Assembly (NCBI GenBank): GCA_033977485.1
Contig: CM066988.1
Coordinates: 29,120,501 to 29,184,500, forward strand
Length of the DNA: 64,000 nt
Origin: Hydrangea macrophylla
Taxonomy: Eukaryota > Streptophyta > Magnoliopsida > Cornales > Hydrangeaceae
Direction: 5' to 3'
Below are positions 22,461 to 34,802 of the stretch, piece by piece. Under the pieces are notes generated by a model, which was not told the DNA's origin, did not search any database, and saw only the letters and a program-made list of their open reading frames with translations. Numbering within the stretch: the stretch's first letter is position 1; each line of letters begins with the position of its first letter. Position numbers and translations under genes: made by a program.

Positions 22461-22792
22461 GTGCATGTTTCTCACCATGTAAAACTGATGTACATTTATG
22501 ACACATGTGTGTGAGTTATAACTCACGAGTCGATTTGTGTGTCTGTGTAAGAGAAACCTCTAAGACAGTACAGAATGGATGTTTTGTTGTTGTGAAGTCT
22601 CTCCGAGATTGTGACGTTCATTGTGGAATGCCATAAATGTTTATCTGAAAATAAATATCTACCTGTGTATTTCATTATCTGTATTATTATGTGGTTTAGA
22701 ATATTTTTCTGTCGTTAATTCTAGTATCCTTGTGAGGACAAATTAATACGCTATATAATTGGTAGGTTAATTAGTAATTTCGTAAAACCGGC
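22461..22792. other. Gene-free stretch downstream of germin-like gene
   Basis: Contains no recognisable gene. At 22731-22759 it has the first of two copies of TGTGAGGAC.AATTAATACG (continuing CTATATAAT) that recur at 22850-22878. Confidence 0.5.
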
Positions 22793-23654
22793 CTTACATG
22801 GTAAGTTGATAGGATTAGGAAGCCTAATCTAATCACAATAGATTAGAATTGTGAGGACGAATTAATACGCTATATAATCTGCCCGGTCGTCATGGAGGCA
22901 GCCTGCTGTTCAGGCTGCGGGTTCTCCTGACCTGTCGGATTAGCGGCTTTCTTACCCGTATTCGGCGGCATGTCGATCAGTCAAAATTTGTTGATGGGAA
23001 GACTCTGTCGATTCCCACAGACGGCGCCAAACTGATGATGCCTAAAACTGGTAAGAAAGGTTTAAAGAGAAAATAAGATAAGAATTTGTATGTGGTTCGG
23101 TCCCGTTAACAAGGTGACTTACGTCCACGGTTGCGTCTTTGCGCTCTCACTAGCAGATCACCGGCGAGCCTGGTGAGCCAACAAAGGTGGGCGGCACTAC
23201 TAGTAATACCGACCGGGTGTATGCATATGGCGAGTTCTCTGTTGAATGCTTGTAAGCTTAGAGAATAGTTGGCGAATTGGAATTCGTATCTCCGTATTCA
23301 GGGCAGGTGGGCTCTTTTATAGATGTAAGAGTCCACCCTTACATGGTAAGTTGATAGGATTAGGAAGCCTAATTCTAATCACAATAGATTTGCATAATCC
23401 TAGGAGAGTTTCCTAAGTGGTTTAGGAAACTGCCATATCTCCTTTCGCAGACTTGCAGCTGATTTAGGAAACTGCTGGACAGGTCGGGATCACGGGACAC
23501 CGCGACCTTTATGTCCGGCCTGTTGATATGACCGCACGGTTTGCATGAACACTTCGGGAACGCTCGGCCCCACGGGGTGTGCCCTTACCGGAATAATCGG
23601 TGCCTCTGGGTGACGTGACACTGTCTTCTTGGCTAGATTATTTTGGACATATCA
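22793..23654 (-). mobile_element. Truncated, rearranged Tat-type Gypsy element
   Basis: Minus-strand element. An LTR of about 622 bp (23033-23654, TGAT...ATCA ends) adjoins a primer site at 23012-23029, whose complement TGGCGCCGTCTGTGGGAA is typical of Tat-type Gypsy elements. The start of gag follows on the minus strand (ATG about 22972, reading MPPNTGKKAANPTG...) but stops after about 30 codons at 22879. A second LTR piece, 22793-22845, matches 23338-23388. The rest of the element is missing. Confidence 0.7.
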
Positions 23655-24416
23655 CAAAGACTAATGGCATACAAGCAAAAAAGTTTTGCATACTTTCTTT
23701 ACAAACTGACTTAGAGGTAAAGAAACTTCGTAGATGATCTCTGGAAACAGTGGAAAGAGAAGCAATATATGTTATTTTCTTTCTTTCCAACAGCTATGGC
23801 ATGAGTCCCAGAACCGTTCCTAAGCACAAGTCACACAAACAACCTTTGGGCCCCCACTTCAACAGGGCCCCACTTCAATAGGGACCCCACTAAAAATAAT
23901 AGCGTACTATATATAGTCTATGATGGTACATGTCAAATAAATTTTTTTTTACGATTATTTGTAGAGGCCCCCATTTTTGAATTTCGCTTCGGGCCCCCAA
24001 ATGTCAGGACATCCATTGGCAAATTGTAAAGTCCTACTTAGTTTTTATTTACTTTTTTTTTTCTACTTTTTCTAAAAAAATTTCAGGCCGTCGTTGGCCT
24101 GAACCTCTTCTTCCACCTAGGATCCCCACTGAATTTCCAGGTCTGCTTAATTTTGCCTGAATAATGCCTCCGTAACGATAGATACAAAAACATATAATGA
24201 AGAGACACTCCAGTGCTAAAAGTTCAGTTACAATCTTCATTTTGTTATTTCCAAATACAAATACACAAAGCTACACGCCTAAGGAAGAATTATAAAATGA
24301 ACAAAATGAATTAAAAAAGCCTACAACCACCTTTAAAAAAAGAAAAAGAAAAAAGAACATAGCAGAAGAAATATTTGGACAAGTTAGTATATTTCCTCTC
24401 TGATCCGAAATTCATA
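23655..24416. other. Intergenic region and 3' flank of POLLENLESS3-like gene
   Basis: Contains GGGCCCCCACTT / CAGGGCCCCACTTCAATAGGG repeats (23850-23890) and CGGGCCCCCAAATG (about 23989) of unknown origin. From about 24240 to 24416 lies the probable 3' UTR of the minus-strand gene. No gene seen. Confidence 0.45.
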
Positions 24417-27400
24417 TCAAGGTCGAGGACTTTCAGGAAGAAGAGTAATGTCCCGGAAAACCTGCAACCTATTTCTCCTCATCAATTTCACACCATTCCC
24501 TGAAGTACCCTCCTTCTCATTTCCCATCAAAGAGCTATATTCAAAGTTCAAGGCCTTCTTTGGGAATGGTGATGAACAAAAGTTCTCTGGCTTCTCATCC
24601 TGCTGACCAAAACACAAAGAACGTCTCACCGTTCGGTTCACTGTTGAATCATCGACTTGAGGTTGAGTATAATACCCATCTTTTGAATTGAGAGATTCAA
24701 TCTTTCGGGTTAGATTCTCAATAGGATCCAGAGGAGTAGGAGTTTGGTGAATGATGTTGGAATCCAAATTTTCATTATTAAATTCCTCTTCACCCTTCAA
24801 ACCATCAGAAAAGCTGTGTGGAGTTTGGTGAAAATATGGTGGTTCATGAGATGGGTATGAGTACGACAATTCCAATTCATCTTCTTCGACCAGATCTGCC
24901 CAACTCTTCTTGCTCCTACACATGGATAGTTCCTTAAGCTGGACTTGGTTACTATCCTGATCTCCAACAAGACAAGTCTGTTCTGCTCTTGCATAATCAA
25001 CAGCTGCTGATGATTCAACTGAAAAGTTACTCTCATGCCCCCCACTAATCGTTTTGCAGTCTCCACTAACGATGGGATTTCTCCAGTCTTGACTAGTCTT
25101 TTCATTAGTGGAATCAAGATTCTGGCTCACAAATGGTGGCCCATTTGCAAATGATAATTTGCGATTACAACTAGTGTTTTCAATTCCCTCTGATGCCCTT
25201 CTACGATCCATATTATTGAATGACCATGAAGATCTCCTTGGTTGTGTAAATGGAACTTTTAGAACACCTCTAGGAGGAAATGGAGAAGCATACGTCTTCT
25301 TGCATGAAGAACCTACTCTTATTTGATCCGTACTGTGCCAATTATCCTTCCGATTGCTGCCAATTTCAGCCCTCATTTCATATGCATTTTCTGTATAACA
25401 TCCTTTCTTCAACTTATTGACATAGGAAGTCCCAGGAGAAGAATGCGAAACATTTCTCGATCCAAACGGTGCAGTTCTCAAGTTTCCTTTGCCAGATCCT
25501 CCATTCTGTTCATCCAACAGAGCGGTTTCCTCACCTTGGTCATCTGATGACCTTCTTGAGACCCAAATACCGGAACGCACATAATTCTCATTTCCACTAA
25601 TGGGGGAAGGAACTTCTTTCTGGTTTTGGTGAGCTAGTGATATGAAAGGTGTTCGATTTCCCTTACTGATCTCTTCTTCCCTTGAAATGGGCTCTATTGG
25701 TGACTTTGATTCTAGTTCATCTAGGATCTGAATAGCACGCTCAAAAGATTTAGCATATGACTCATCCATCTGTTCATCATTAGATGAAGACCTTATGGTG
25801 TGAAGCAAAATTTTCGCTTCTGTAATCTTGTTCATGAACATCAAGCAGATTGCTAGATTGCATTGCTTGTTTTTGTCTGGCTCAAGAGAGAGTGCTTTTC
25901 TGTTTCAAAAAATAATAATTTTTTCTCACTAAAAACCGTCCCTTTTTTTAAGGCAAATCATCATATACACGAGTGTATGTATTTCAGTGGATGAACATAC
26001 CTATAAAGCTCTTCAGCAGATTTAAAACTATTCTGTTGCATGTAAGCCCAAGCCAAGTTCCCCAATAGCCTGCACACCCAGAAGGATAAAAGATAGATAA
26101 ATGTACAAAAAGAAGAAAATAATTAGTTACAAGAGAAAATAAATTCAGTATCAACCTTGAGTACTCTTGTTCAATTGTGATTTGAATCTTCTTCCCTTGA
26201 GATCTGGCCGCCTTTGTTCTCTTCCCACCAAAAGTTATACCTTCTTCGATGTGCTTCAGTTTGAGTTGAAGTATTCCGATCTGTTCTTCAATCCTACCAG
26301 ATCTCTGCAATAACACGCAACTGCACGCTCATACATGTGTTTTAATCATTAAATATGTAAAGAGAGCATAAAAAGACGTATAGCATATAGTTATAACAGA
26401 AACTTGTGATCCATCCCGATTCAAAAATTTGTCACTATAGCACAGTTATCTTGCTCTCTGTAAACAAACTTGAATTGACCTCTCAGGCAAAGTCAGGGAC
26501 TCCTAAAGTTCTGTATGCTTACAGCTTCAGTCTCATTAAAGACAATTTGTACCTTCAAGTTTAGTCTTAGGGGTAAATGGAATGACGTGTTCAAATTGCA
26601 TTCTCACCCATTCTAATTACGTTTTACTCTTCATCTTCGACTTATTTCATAGAATGCATTCTAATACAACTTTTGCTTGTTCGGAAAGGCGTCTTAATTG
26701 CTTCCGTTTTCAAGTTGAAGATGATGTTTTGGCATAGGATGACATGGGTTGGGGTTGATGGAACCCCATGCTCCTCAACTTCTTTAGTAAATAAATCCAA
26801 CTTCATGTTTCAATCTCCATCTCAACCCCTCCTTTGTTCTCCTTGTATATCAATGTTAATACATGTACTACGAAAAAAAAGTCACTCATGTACTAAACGG
26901 AGCACTACTTTCATTGTATCGAACAAACCATTTGTAAACTTGACCGCAAATGATTGTAAGAGAATTGGTATGATTTACAATTGTATATATACTACAAGTC
27001 CCTAGAACCGTAATGAAGTAAATTCATTGCAGATGCTACAAAAAAAACAACAGAAATGATTGTTGAAGAATTGGTATAATGTAAAGTTAATGTATAATCT
27101 ATTGAAGTCTCTAAAAATATCCACAGAACCAACATTTCCAATATCTCCAGTACATATATACCCATAGAAGAAGTATCAGTTATTTTATGATCATTTCAGT
27201 CTTAATTTTGCAGTCTTGAACAAAACAATACAGTTATGCATTTATTACTCCCTCCGTCCCAATTTAAGAGTTCTTTATTCCATTGTAGAATATCCCAATT
27301 TACATGTCCTCTTGGAAAGTCAAAGTACTTTAACTAGAGACTCTAAAAAAATTTCCTTTACTATAAAAAAAAAACTCACATTTTCTGGAATTGTAAACTT

Positions 27401-28627
27401 CAAAAAAAAAAAAAAGGCGGCAATACCGGAAAGTTGCAATATTGCACACCAATAAAATAAGCTTCTGCCATAAATTAGTTGGAATTCCAAAAAGGGTACC
27501 TTAATTTTGGACGGATGAAGTAGTATATAAAACAATTAAAGGCCCTAGAACTGTAAAGAAGTAAATTCTTCTCAAGTGCTATGGAAAAGCAAAAGTGATC
27601 TTTCACTTGCTATATAACACATATACAATTTTTTCCCAAATCATTGCATACGCAAGAGCATAAATACCCAAATAAACAATTTAATGATGTTATAGGTAAT
27701 AGGTAAATCTTCCCAAGTACAAGTGTCTGAATATACCATCCTTCATAAGAACGGTGTTGTACCTTGTAGAGCTCAACTAGTACATTGTCAAGAGACTCTT
27801 GAGATTCAGGGGGGCAGAGATGACGAAAAGATTTAATTGCCTCAATTGCCTCATCAGATCGATTCAACTGTTTCATCACAACTGCCATGTCTTTCAGGGC
27901 ACTATCCACTCGATCACCGGAATTTATTGCCGCCCAAAACAATGAAATCGCCCTTCCTGGATCCTTTTCAATTAACTGTCGTTGGAGAATAATTTAGAGT
28001 AATCAAAACAAAATAGTAGAATATATCGTCCTATCTATGTGTGTGCATATATATATATATATAATAATGACGATACATTCGTATAGCAATTGAGCCAAAA
28101 ATGAGAGCAATTCAAAACAACAAGTAGGGAATTTTGGCGAATTATGGTTGATTAAAAATCCCGATCAAGTTATGGATAGAACAAAAGGAATTCTCAATAT
28201 ATATGAAGTGCAAATGTTCAAAAAATGTCACTATTCGAAGATCAAGAACAATTGATTCAGACAAATAGAATGGAAATCTCCAGAGAAAGAGTAACAAACA
28301 AAGAGGTTGGAAATTCTTAAAAACAAACACAATAATGGGTCAAGAATAAGAAGAAAGTAGCAAGCAAGAAAGAAAGGGGTAATTTGATTTAATATAGACC
28401 TGAATATGTTTGGCTCTGACGTAGGGGGAGTCACCGGCGGGGACCTTGTGAATGACATGGAAAAGAAGATGATGATCAGTAGCTTCTTTCGGCTTCTTCT
28501 TCTTCTCTGTCGACGCTGGCATCACCACCTTAGTAGGAGGAGGAGGAGACGGAGACTGCCGCCTCCACGTTGGTGGCGGCGTCGAGAACCCCCTCGCCGC
28601 CGGTAACTGTTTTTCATTCCTCCACAT
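24417..28627 (-). CDS. POLLENLESS3/MS5/TDM1-like TPR protein, five exons
   Basis: Minus-strand exons: 28627-28400, 27975-27763, 26304-26156, 26069-26001 and 25899-24417, all with GT...AG borders and matching phases, total 713 aa. N-terminal marks of the family: FHVIHKVPAGDSPYVRAKHIQ-type block ending exon 1, then FWAAINSGDRVDSALKDMAV and MKQLNRSDEAIEAIKSFRHL (TPR units, exon 2), ITFGGKRTKAARSQGKK (exon 3), NLAWAYMQQ (exon 4) and the last TPR in exon 5, followed by a long serine-rich tail with KSWADLVEEDELE and a conserved end RRNRLQVFRDITL. In Arabidopsis, TDM1/MS5 (POLLENLESS3) ends meiosis after division II and acts with the anaphase-promoting complex. The Arabidopsis protein is clearly shorter (about 430 aa), so this may be a longer paralogue. 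The frame is intact. Confidence 0.9.
27248..27520. mobile_element. Stowaway MITE in intron 2 of POLLENLESS3-like gene
   Basis: Left end CTCCCTCCGTCCCAATTTAAG is the standard Stowaway terminus. The right end is a decayed inverted copy (TTAATTTTGGACGGATGAAG). TA flanks both sides. Length 273 bp, no coding capacity. Confidence 0.88.
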
Positions 28628-28831
28628 TTTACCTTCTTTTAATTCTTAATTTTCTCACACGCACGGCGAGCGATGAGTTGTAAAACCCACCCTTTTCTTG
28701 AAACAACCACCTCCCAATTACCACCAACCAAGATATATAGTAGCGTTTTCTTTTCACTATTGCTCGTTCGTAAAACCACTTTCTCTTCTCGCTAGAAAAT
28801 TCCTTTCTAGTAATAGTAGTAGGAGAGAGAG

Positions 28832-28870
<39 letters not shown>

Positions 28871-30064
28871 AATAAAAGTGGAGTGTTACTACTGTTAGGA
28901 ACGAGAAAGGCGAAAAAAGAGTTACCAGGGGAAAGAAAGCGATGACAAACTAATTAGCCGTTATATAAGTATCCGTTGGGAATTGAGACGTCTGCTACTT
29001 TGCGCATGCGAGTGGCACGATCCAATTTTAGCTGAGATTAACCGCCTTAAAACATCTCATTTTATTTTATTAATATAAGAAATGCTTATGAACCGGAGAA
29101 AATTTATAAAATAAAAAATAAAAAATTTGTAGTGATGAAACATTTGAAAAGGTTGTTGATAGGCCTACAATTTTTTTTTTTAAAAACTCTAAATTCATAC
29201 ATACAAACCTTGATAAACATTTCAATATACTTAATACTTTAATTTATATTAAAAACAAACAACAATTTGCTCTACTATACCACCACTATAAGTGATGATT
29301 GCTCTAACAAATAAGTTTCTTTTTTTTTTTTTGGGCAGCTGAAGACAATGCTAATAGACATTGGCGAGCACACAAATAATGTGAATGTTGGTCATATTAA
29401 ACTAAAAGGCTTCATTGTCTTTTTTTTTTTTTTTTTTTTTGCTTAATTTTCACCATGAATGTCGGCCCTACAAAACTAAAGGCTTAACATTGTTTTTTTT
29501 TTTTTTTTTTTTTATGTTTTTTATTTAATTGCCGTTTAACGATTAATATGAGAAAGTTATGCCTGTTACTTTAGAGTCCTATAAACCGGATAGTGCTGCT
29601 AATCCATTTGGGGTCGTATCCATACAATTACAGTTCAAGAGAAGTAAAAAAATAATGATACAAATCAATATTCATATGTACAAAAAAGATAAAGAAAAAG
29701 AAAAAAATTGCTTTCTTCTTTTTGATACTTACCTCCGGATTCAGATTGGATACACATACACACGCACACTTCAGTCCCAATTTTAACTTCAAAGTTCTAC
29801 ACTAGCCCACAGTAAAGTCCAACAAGGGCTACTCATTCCAAGTGAGCAATAACTGAGGGGAAAGTAACTAGAATTCTCTATGGGGATTCGAATCCTCTTC
29901 CTCCCCACTAGAAAAAAAGAGACTATACAAATTAGACTACAGTCCGCTCGATAGAAAACAAATGTTTAAAAACACTTGACCAAGGGAAAAATAGTCCAAT
30001 AATCCCTTTTTAATTTTTGGAAAGCACCGTCCCAAAGCTATTCATGTTTAACATCGTGTTTCCC
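28628..30064. other. Upstream region of POLLENLESS3-like gene and intergenic DNA
   Basis: The promoter/leader side (28628-29000) has an (AG)n run at 28823-28867. Beyond 29040 there are long T runs (29318, 29421, 29492) and near-repeats of GCCTACAAAACTAAAGGCTT type. Nothing coding is supported. Confidence 0.5.
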
Positions 30065-31198
30065 AACTTTTTAAAAACAAAAATGCTACGGACACAGCGT
30101 GTTACACAACACCTTTCACAATAAGGGTATGTTTGCAAAAAAAAATTTGTAGGGCCCACTCTAGTATTGCATATCAGTCCCTCAATGAACAAAACACAAA
30201 ATCCCCAATTCCTCTTCCTCTTCCTCCTCTTTCACGTTAGAATCAGATCCAGCCCTAGCAGCGCCCCACTTCACTCACCAGCGTCTCTCCGACCAGCCAC
30301 TGTCGAGGATGACGGCGACGACCAACAGTCCCGGCGACGATGGCACTTTTGCATACTAAACTTGATAGATAAAAGCTAGAATCATTCTTGTTGACTAGAT
30401 TCAGCTAAGGAATGAAAAAAGATATAAACTAATCTCTTTTTCTAGCTTTGAAGTTAATCTGGATTAACGAGATTAAATTCCATGAAAAATCAGATGTGTT
30501 CTTCACCATTACCACCATTAATGAACTCTCAATCCGAATCTGTTCACGTGCCCTGCTTCTCCAATCCCACTTATCTTCATCATCAAAATCAAGAACACAT
30601 TAATCCTCTATTTTCTCTCTCTAAAAATCACTACTACCCAGCTCAGAGACCTCAAATTCAAGCAAATTTCACATACCCAAATTCATTTTCGGTCCAAGAA
30701 CAGGGGATTTCTGAGAGGTTTAATTCAGAATTAAGGTCCAAACATGAAACAGAGCTTCAAAATAGTGTATGAAATGGTTAGTGTCTCACAAGACACTTAT
30801 TTGAGCAACACCGAAATCTCCTCCATTGTATCAAAACTCGAGATGGGTAACAGGGGATTTGAAGATCAAGAAGCTACATCAACTTCAGTTAGACAATTGG
30901 ATCTTGATTATCTCTTGAATTATTGAAATTCCAATATAGAATGAAAAGCAGTCACTGCCGTCATCCTCGACTGTGGCTGGTTGGAGAGGCGCTGGTGAGT
31001 GAAGTGGGGCACTGCTAGGGCTGGTTCGATTCTAACGTGAAAAGGAGGAAAAAGAATTGGGGATTTTGTGTTTTGTTCATTTAGGGACTGATATGCAATA
31101 ATAGAGTGGACCCCACAAATTCTTTTTTGCAAACATACCCTTGTTGTGGAGTTGTTGTGGAACACTTTGTGTGCGTATCAATTTTGTTTTAAAAAACT
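30065..31198. mobile_element. Nonautonomous TIR element (MULE-like), about 1.1 kb
   Basis: Inverted ends of about 270 bp: the left block with AAGGGTATGTTTGCAAA, CCCACTCTA, TTGCATATCAGTCCCT, TTTCACGTTAGAATC, CCCACTTCACTCACCAGCG and GTCGAGGATGACGGC recurs inverted at 30950-31180. Outer ends are near CAACTTTTTAAAAAC and its inverse at about 31180-31199, so limits are good to about 10 bp. No clear target duplication. The interior, 30482-30926, has two short frames in different phases (proline/asparagine-rich, starting MKNQMCSSPLPPL). I do not recognise them; they may be captured host sequence as in Pack-MULEs. Confidence 0.65.
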
Positions 31199-31445
31199 GG
31201 AATTTTTTACCCGAGGCATCAAAATGGGACAAATAAGTCCCTCACCCATCACTGTTTCAACTTAATTCCCAAACCCATCACTTTTCTATAAGTCGCGACT
31301 TCAACTAGCGATTTCACGCCAAACCAAATCCAGCCTGAAATCGCGAGTTCAAATAGCGACTTTAGAAGAACTCGCTACTTGGAGTAGCGACTTCATTTAA
31401 AGTAGAAACCGCTACTTCAAGTAGCGATTTCATTTAAAGTGAATA

Positions 31446-31946
31446 AACCCGCCGCGTCTTCTTCTTCTTCCCTCACAGTCTCTGCTCTCTCTGTATCTCT
31501 GTGATCTCTCTCTCTCAGCCCTCTGCGATCTCTCTCTTTCTCTCTCAGTGATCTCTCTCTCTCTCTCTCAGGTGTGATCTCTCTCTCTCAGGTGCCTCTC
31601 TCTCTCTCTCTCTCTGTAGACACACACACGATACACATACACACACTCATATCTCTCTCTCTCTGTAGATACACACTCACATCTCTCTCTCTCTCTCTGT
31701 AGACACACACACAGATACACATACACATACACACACTCACATCTCTCTCGCTCTGTAGATACACACACTCACATCTCTCTCTCTCTGTAGACACACACAC
31801 AGATACACATACACATACACACACTCACATCTCTCTCTGTAGATACACACACTCACATCTCTCTCTCTCTGTAGACACACACACAGATACACATACACAC
31901 ACTCACATCTCTCTCTCTCTGTAGACACACACACACACACACACAT
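31446..31946. repeat. CT-rich and CTCTGTAGACACACAC minisatellite
   Basis: CT-rich leader-like DNA followed by seven or so imperfect units combining (TC)n, TGTAGA, (CA)n, GATACACATACAC and ACTCACATC (31590-31946). The long reading frames on the minus strand here come from the repeat and are not genes. Confidence 0.85.
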
Positions 31947-32603
31947 ACGATTTGTAAGATAACATGCAATAAGTACTTTGTGAAATGCAGCGAACGCAGT
32001 AAGTATAGCATCACCCTAAAATTGTTTAGGAACATTCATCTGAAACATAATAAATCGTACAATCGAGGTGCAATCTATTTGAATCAGCAAACTGAGATGG
32101 TAGAGGGAAAAGAAATAGAAAAGAAATCAATAGAAATTGAAAAAAGGGGCTGCGACTAGGGTGGGTGGGGTTTGACTGAGGTTGGAGAGGGCTTAGAGGG
32201 GTTCGGTTAGGTCATGTGTGAGGGCTAAGATGGTTGTGGTGAACTGTGGTGGGGTTGGCGAAGGAGTTGGTGAGGTTTGGTTAAGGTTAGGAATGGCAAT
32301 GGAACGGAATGGAATAGGAGTCTCCATTCTCCTACTCCACTCCGCTTGTATATATGGTCACTCCTACTCCACTCCCCTCCTACTCATGAAGCATACCAAC
32401 TCCTAAATAGGAATTTCTATCATTCGTCTCTCCCACACACATTTTCACTGTCTAAAGCTAATAATTACTAGATAGGCGTCCTTTGACTGCTACATATTGT
32501 AGTATATATGATCCCTGAGAAGTGAGCACATCACTATATTTCTTCATTATAGTCTCTCTCATTGATTACTTACACTTGAATTTGCAAATGTGAAGGTATT
32601 TAA

Positions 32604-33688
32604 ATGGCTAGTGTTGTGACTTTAATGCTGTATTGGGGGGGAACATGTGCATCGGAGCTGATGGTCTATACTATGATAGTAACTGTCGAAGTTTCATTCG
32701 CCTGAGAACAGACGCTCAATACACTAAACTTGTTAGAAACGTCTGCAAGAAAATGGGGGTTCATCAGAATAGTGTTCGTTTGAAGTTCACTTGTAGGTTT
32801 CCGTCGGTTCTTGGATATCAGGTTTCCAAGTTTATACCGTTTGAAGTAATTGATGAAGAAAGTCTGCAAGTAATACTAGAAACAGCATCTACCAATGCGG
32901 CTCATTCCGTCCCTCCAGAGGTGATGGCGGCATTGGAGGAGATTCGTACTATTACTGAGCATTCATTACAGGCTGTTCATGAGGACCGACGTTTAGACGG
33001 GGGTGTTCCATCTTCCACAGTATTCGTGCCCCGCGTCTCAGAGCCTCAGCCTCAGACGCATCCTCATCCACAGCCTCATCCTCATCCTCAGACGCATCAT
33101 CATACTCAGCCTCAGTCTCAGACTCAGGAGCAGACAGACCCATCTACACACTCTGAGTCTGAGCTACATACACCAGATGATCAGGGTCCTACTGTGTATG
33201 CATATGATGATACGGACGACGTTTATAGGCCTTACACTCCAGGGGGCTCTCAGCTCCGTATATCTCCGATCCGTGACTTCTCCATCCCACAGTACACATG
33301 TACAGATGCACTGTCGTCATCGTCGATCCCGCTACCATATACAGATTCACAGTTTGAGGCGATGGTGATGATGGTGGAGAGTTTGACGCAGGTGGGGGCG
33401 GAGGAGATGCATGTTGAGGCGAGAGAGACGACTGGACATGATACCCCCATGGCAGAGACACAGGATGAGGTTTTGACACAGGCCGAGTCTCAGCGATGAC
33501 CTCCGATACGTTCAGTTTACGCTAGGGGTAGAGGTCGTCATGGCCACAGAGGGCGAGGGGTATCGCAGGTCATCCAGCCACAGGCCGCAGAGGAGGTTCC
33601 ACTCGTGGAGGATCCACCACAGGCAGAGGGTAGGCCTAAGAGAACGAAGAGGGTTCCGTGGTGTGGGACACATTATAAACAAAGATAG
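32604..33688 (+). pseudogene. N-terminal MuDR-type (MURA-like) protein remnant
   Basis: ATG at 32604 (MASVVTLMLYWGG) leads into a run of seven G at 32635-32641. The conserved protein continues in another frame after the run (NMCIGADGLYYDSNCRSF...), so a one-base slip in the G run is likely. The block up to about 32880, with YDSN, RVCKKMGV-like and CRFPSVLGYQV...FEVIDEESL segments, resembles the N-terminal domain of MuDR-type transposases. It is followed by a His/Pro/Gln-rich spacer, a TGA at 33497-33499, and an in-frame basic end (RGRGRHGHRGRG, KRTKRVPWCG) to TAG 33686-33688. The catalytic and zinc-finger parts are absent, so it is a deletion derivative, not a working transposase. Confidence 0.6.
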
Positions 33689-33779
33689 TCCATAGGATCC
33701 ACAAAATAATTACACTTTTGTTTGTTTTTTGATGTATTATAAACAAATAGTTACACATTTGTATATATATATATATATT

Positions 33780-34265
33780 TTAATTCTATACATCTATATC
33801 TCTCTCCTACTATCTCTCTCTATCTCTCTCCCCCCCCCCACTCTCTCTCTATCTCTCCCACTCTCTCTCTCTCTCTCACTCTATCTCTATCACCCACTCT
33901 CTCTCTCTCTCACTCTATCTCTATCACCCACTCTCTCTCTCTCTCACTCTATCTCTATCACCCACTCTCTCTATCTCTCACCCCCACACACTCTCTCTCT
34001 ATCTCTATCTCCCACTCTCTGTATCACCCACTCTCTCTCTATCTCTCTCCCCCTCACTCTCTCGCACTCTCTATCTCTCCCACTCTCTCGCACTCTCTAT
34101 CTCTCTCCCACTCTCTTGCACCTATCTCTCTATCTCTCTCCCACTCCCACTCTCTCTCTCGCACTCTCTATCTTATCTCTCTATCTCTCCCACTCTCTCG
34201 CACTCTCTATCTCTCTCCCACTCTCTCACACATATCTCTCTATCTCTCTCCCACTCTCTCTCACT
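33780..34265. repeat. CT-rich microsatellite (TCTCTCTATCTCTCCCACTC)n
   Basis: Nearly 490 bp of imperfect CTCTCTATCTCTCYCCCACT units. The 185-codon reading frame across it is low complexity and not a gene. Confidence 0.9.
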
Positions 34266-34802
34266 TTTTACAAATACACATTGTAATTGTAATTGGATTA
34301 ATTATGTTGGATTAATAATGCTTGGTGGTTCAATTCTGCAATATATGTTGGATATCTAGCAGGGAGCTGCTGCAATGGACAGACTGCTGGGAATTTAGCT
34401 TCTGATGAACTCGCTACTTCAAGTAGCGATTTCTGTTGAAGTCGCTACTCCAAGTAGCGAGTTCTTCTAAAGTCGCTATTTGAACTCGCGATTTCAGGCT
34501 GGATTTGGTTTGGCATAAAATCGCTAGTTGAAGTCGCGACTTATAGAAAAGTGATGGGTTTGGGAATTAAGTTGAAACAGTGATGGGTGAGGGACTTATT
34601 TGCCCCATTTTGATGCCTCAGGTAAAAAATTCTAAAAAACTATGTGTATTTGGAGAGAGAGTACACGAGGGATAGAGTGCCCTACAATTTGGGGAAATAT
34701 ATGTATTTAGGGATATATACTATTCTCTATATAAAATAAGGAAAATTAATACAAAATTGTCATGTGGCAAGCTTCTAATTCTACTTTATAATATTTACAT
34801 AT

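Larger units (their letters stand above)
31199..34632 (+). mobile_element. Deleted MuDR-type MULE with 9-bp target duplication
   Basis: TIRs of about 240 bp start GAATTTTTTACC.GAGGCATC (31200) and end with the inverse at 34632. They share GGGACTTATTTG, GTTTGGGAATTAAGTTG and several small inverted units such as CGCTACTTCAAGTAGCG. TAAAAAACT flanks both sides (31190-31198 and 34633-34641). The insertion lies in the right end of the neighbouring 30065-31198 element. The interior has a MuDR-type N-terminal reading frame but no transposase core, plus long CT/AC minisatellites. It is nonautonomous. Confidence 0.8.

Noticed and set aside
31568..32035. Minus-strand Cys/Val/Arg/Glu-rich frames
   Set aside because: Translations of the CT/CA minisatellite.
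33729..34286. 185-codon frame of Ser/Leu/Thr
   Set aside because: Pure CT-rich microsatellite translation.
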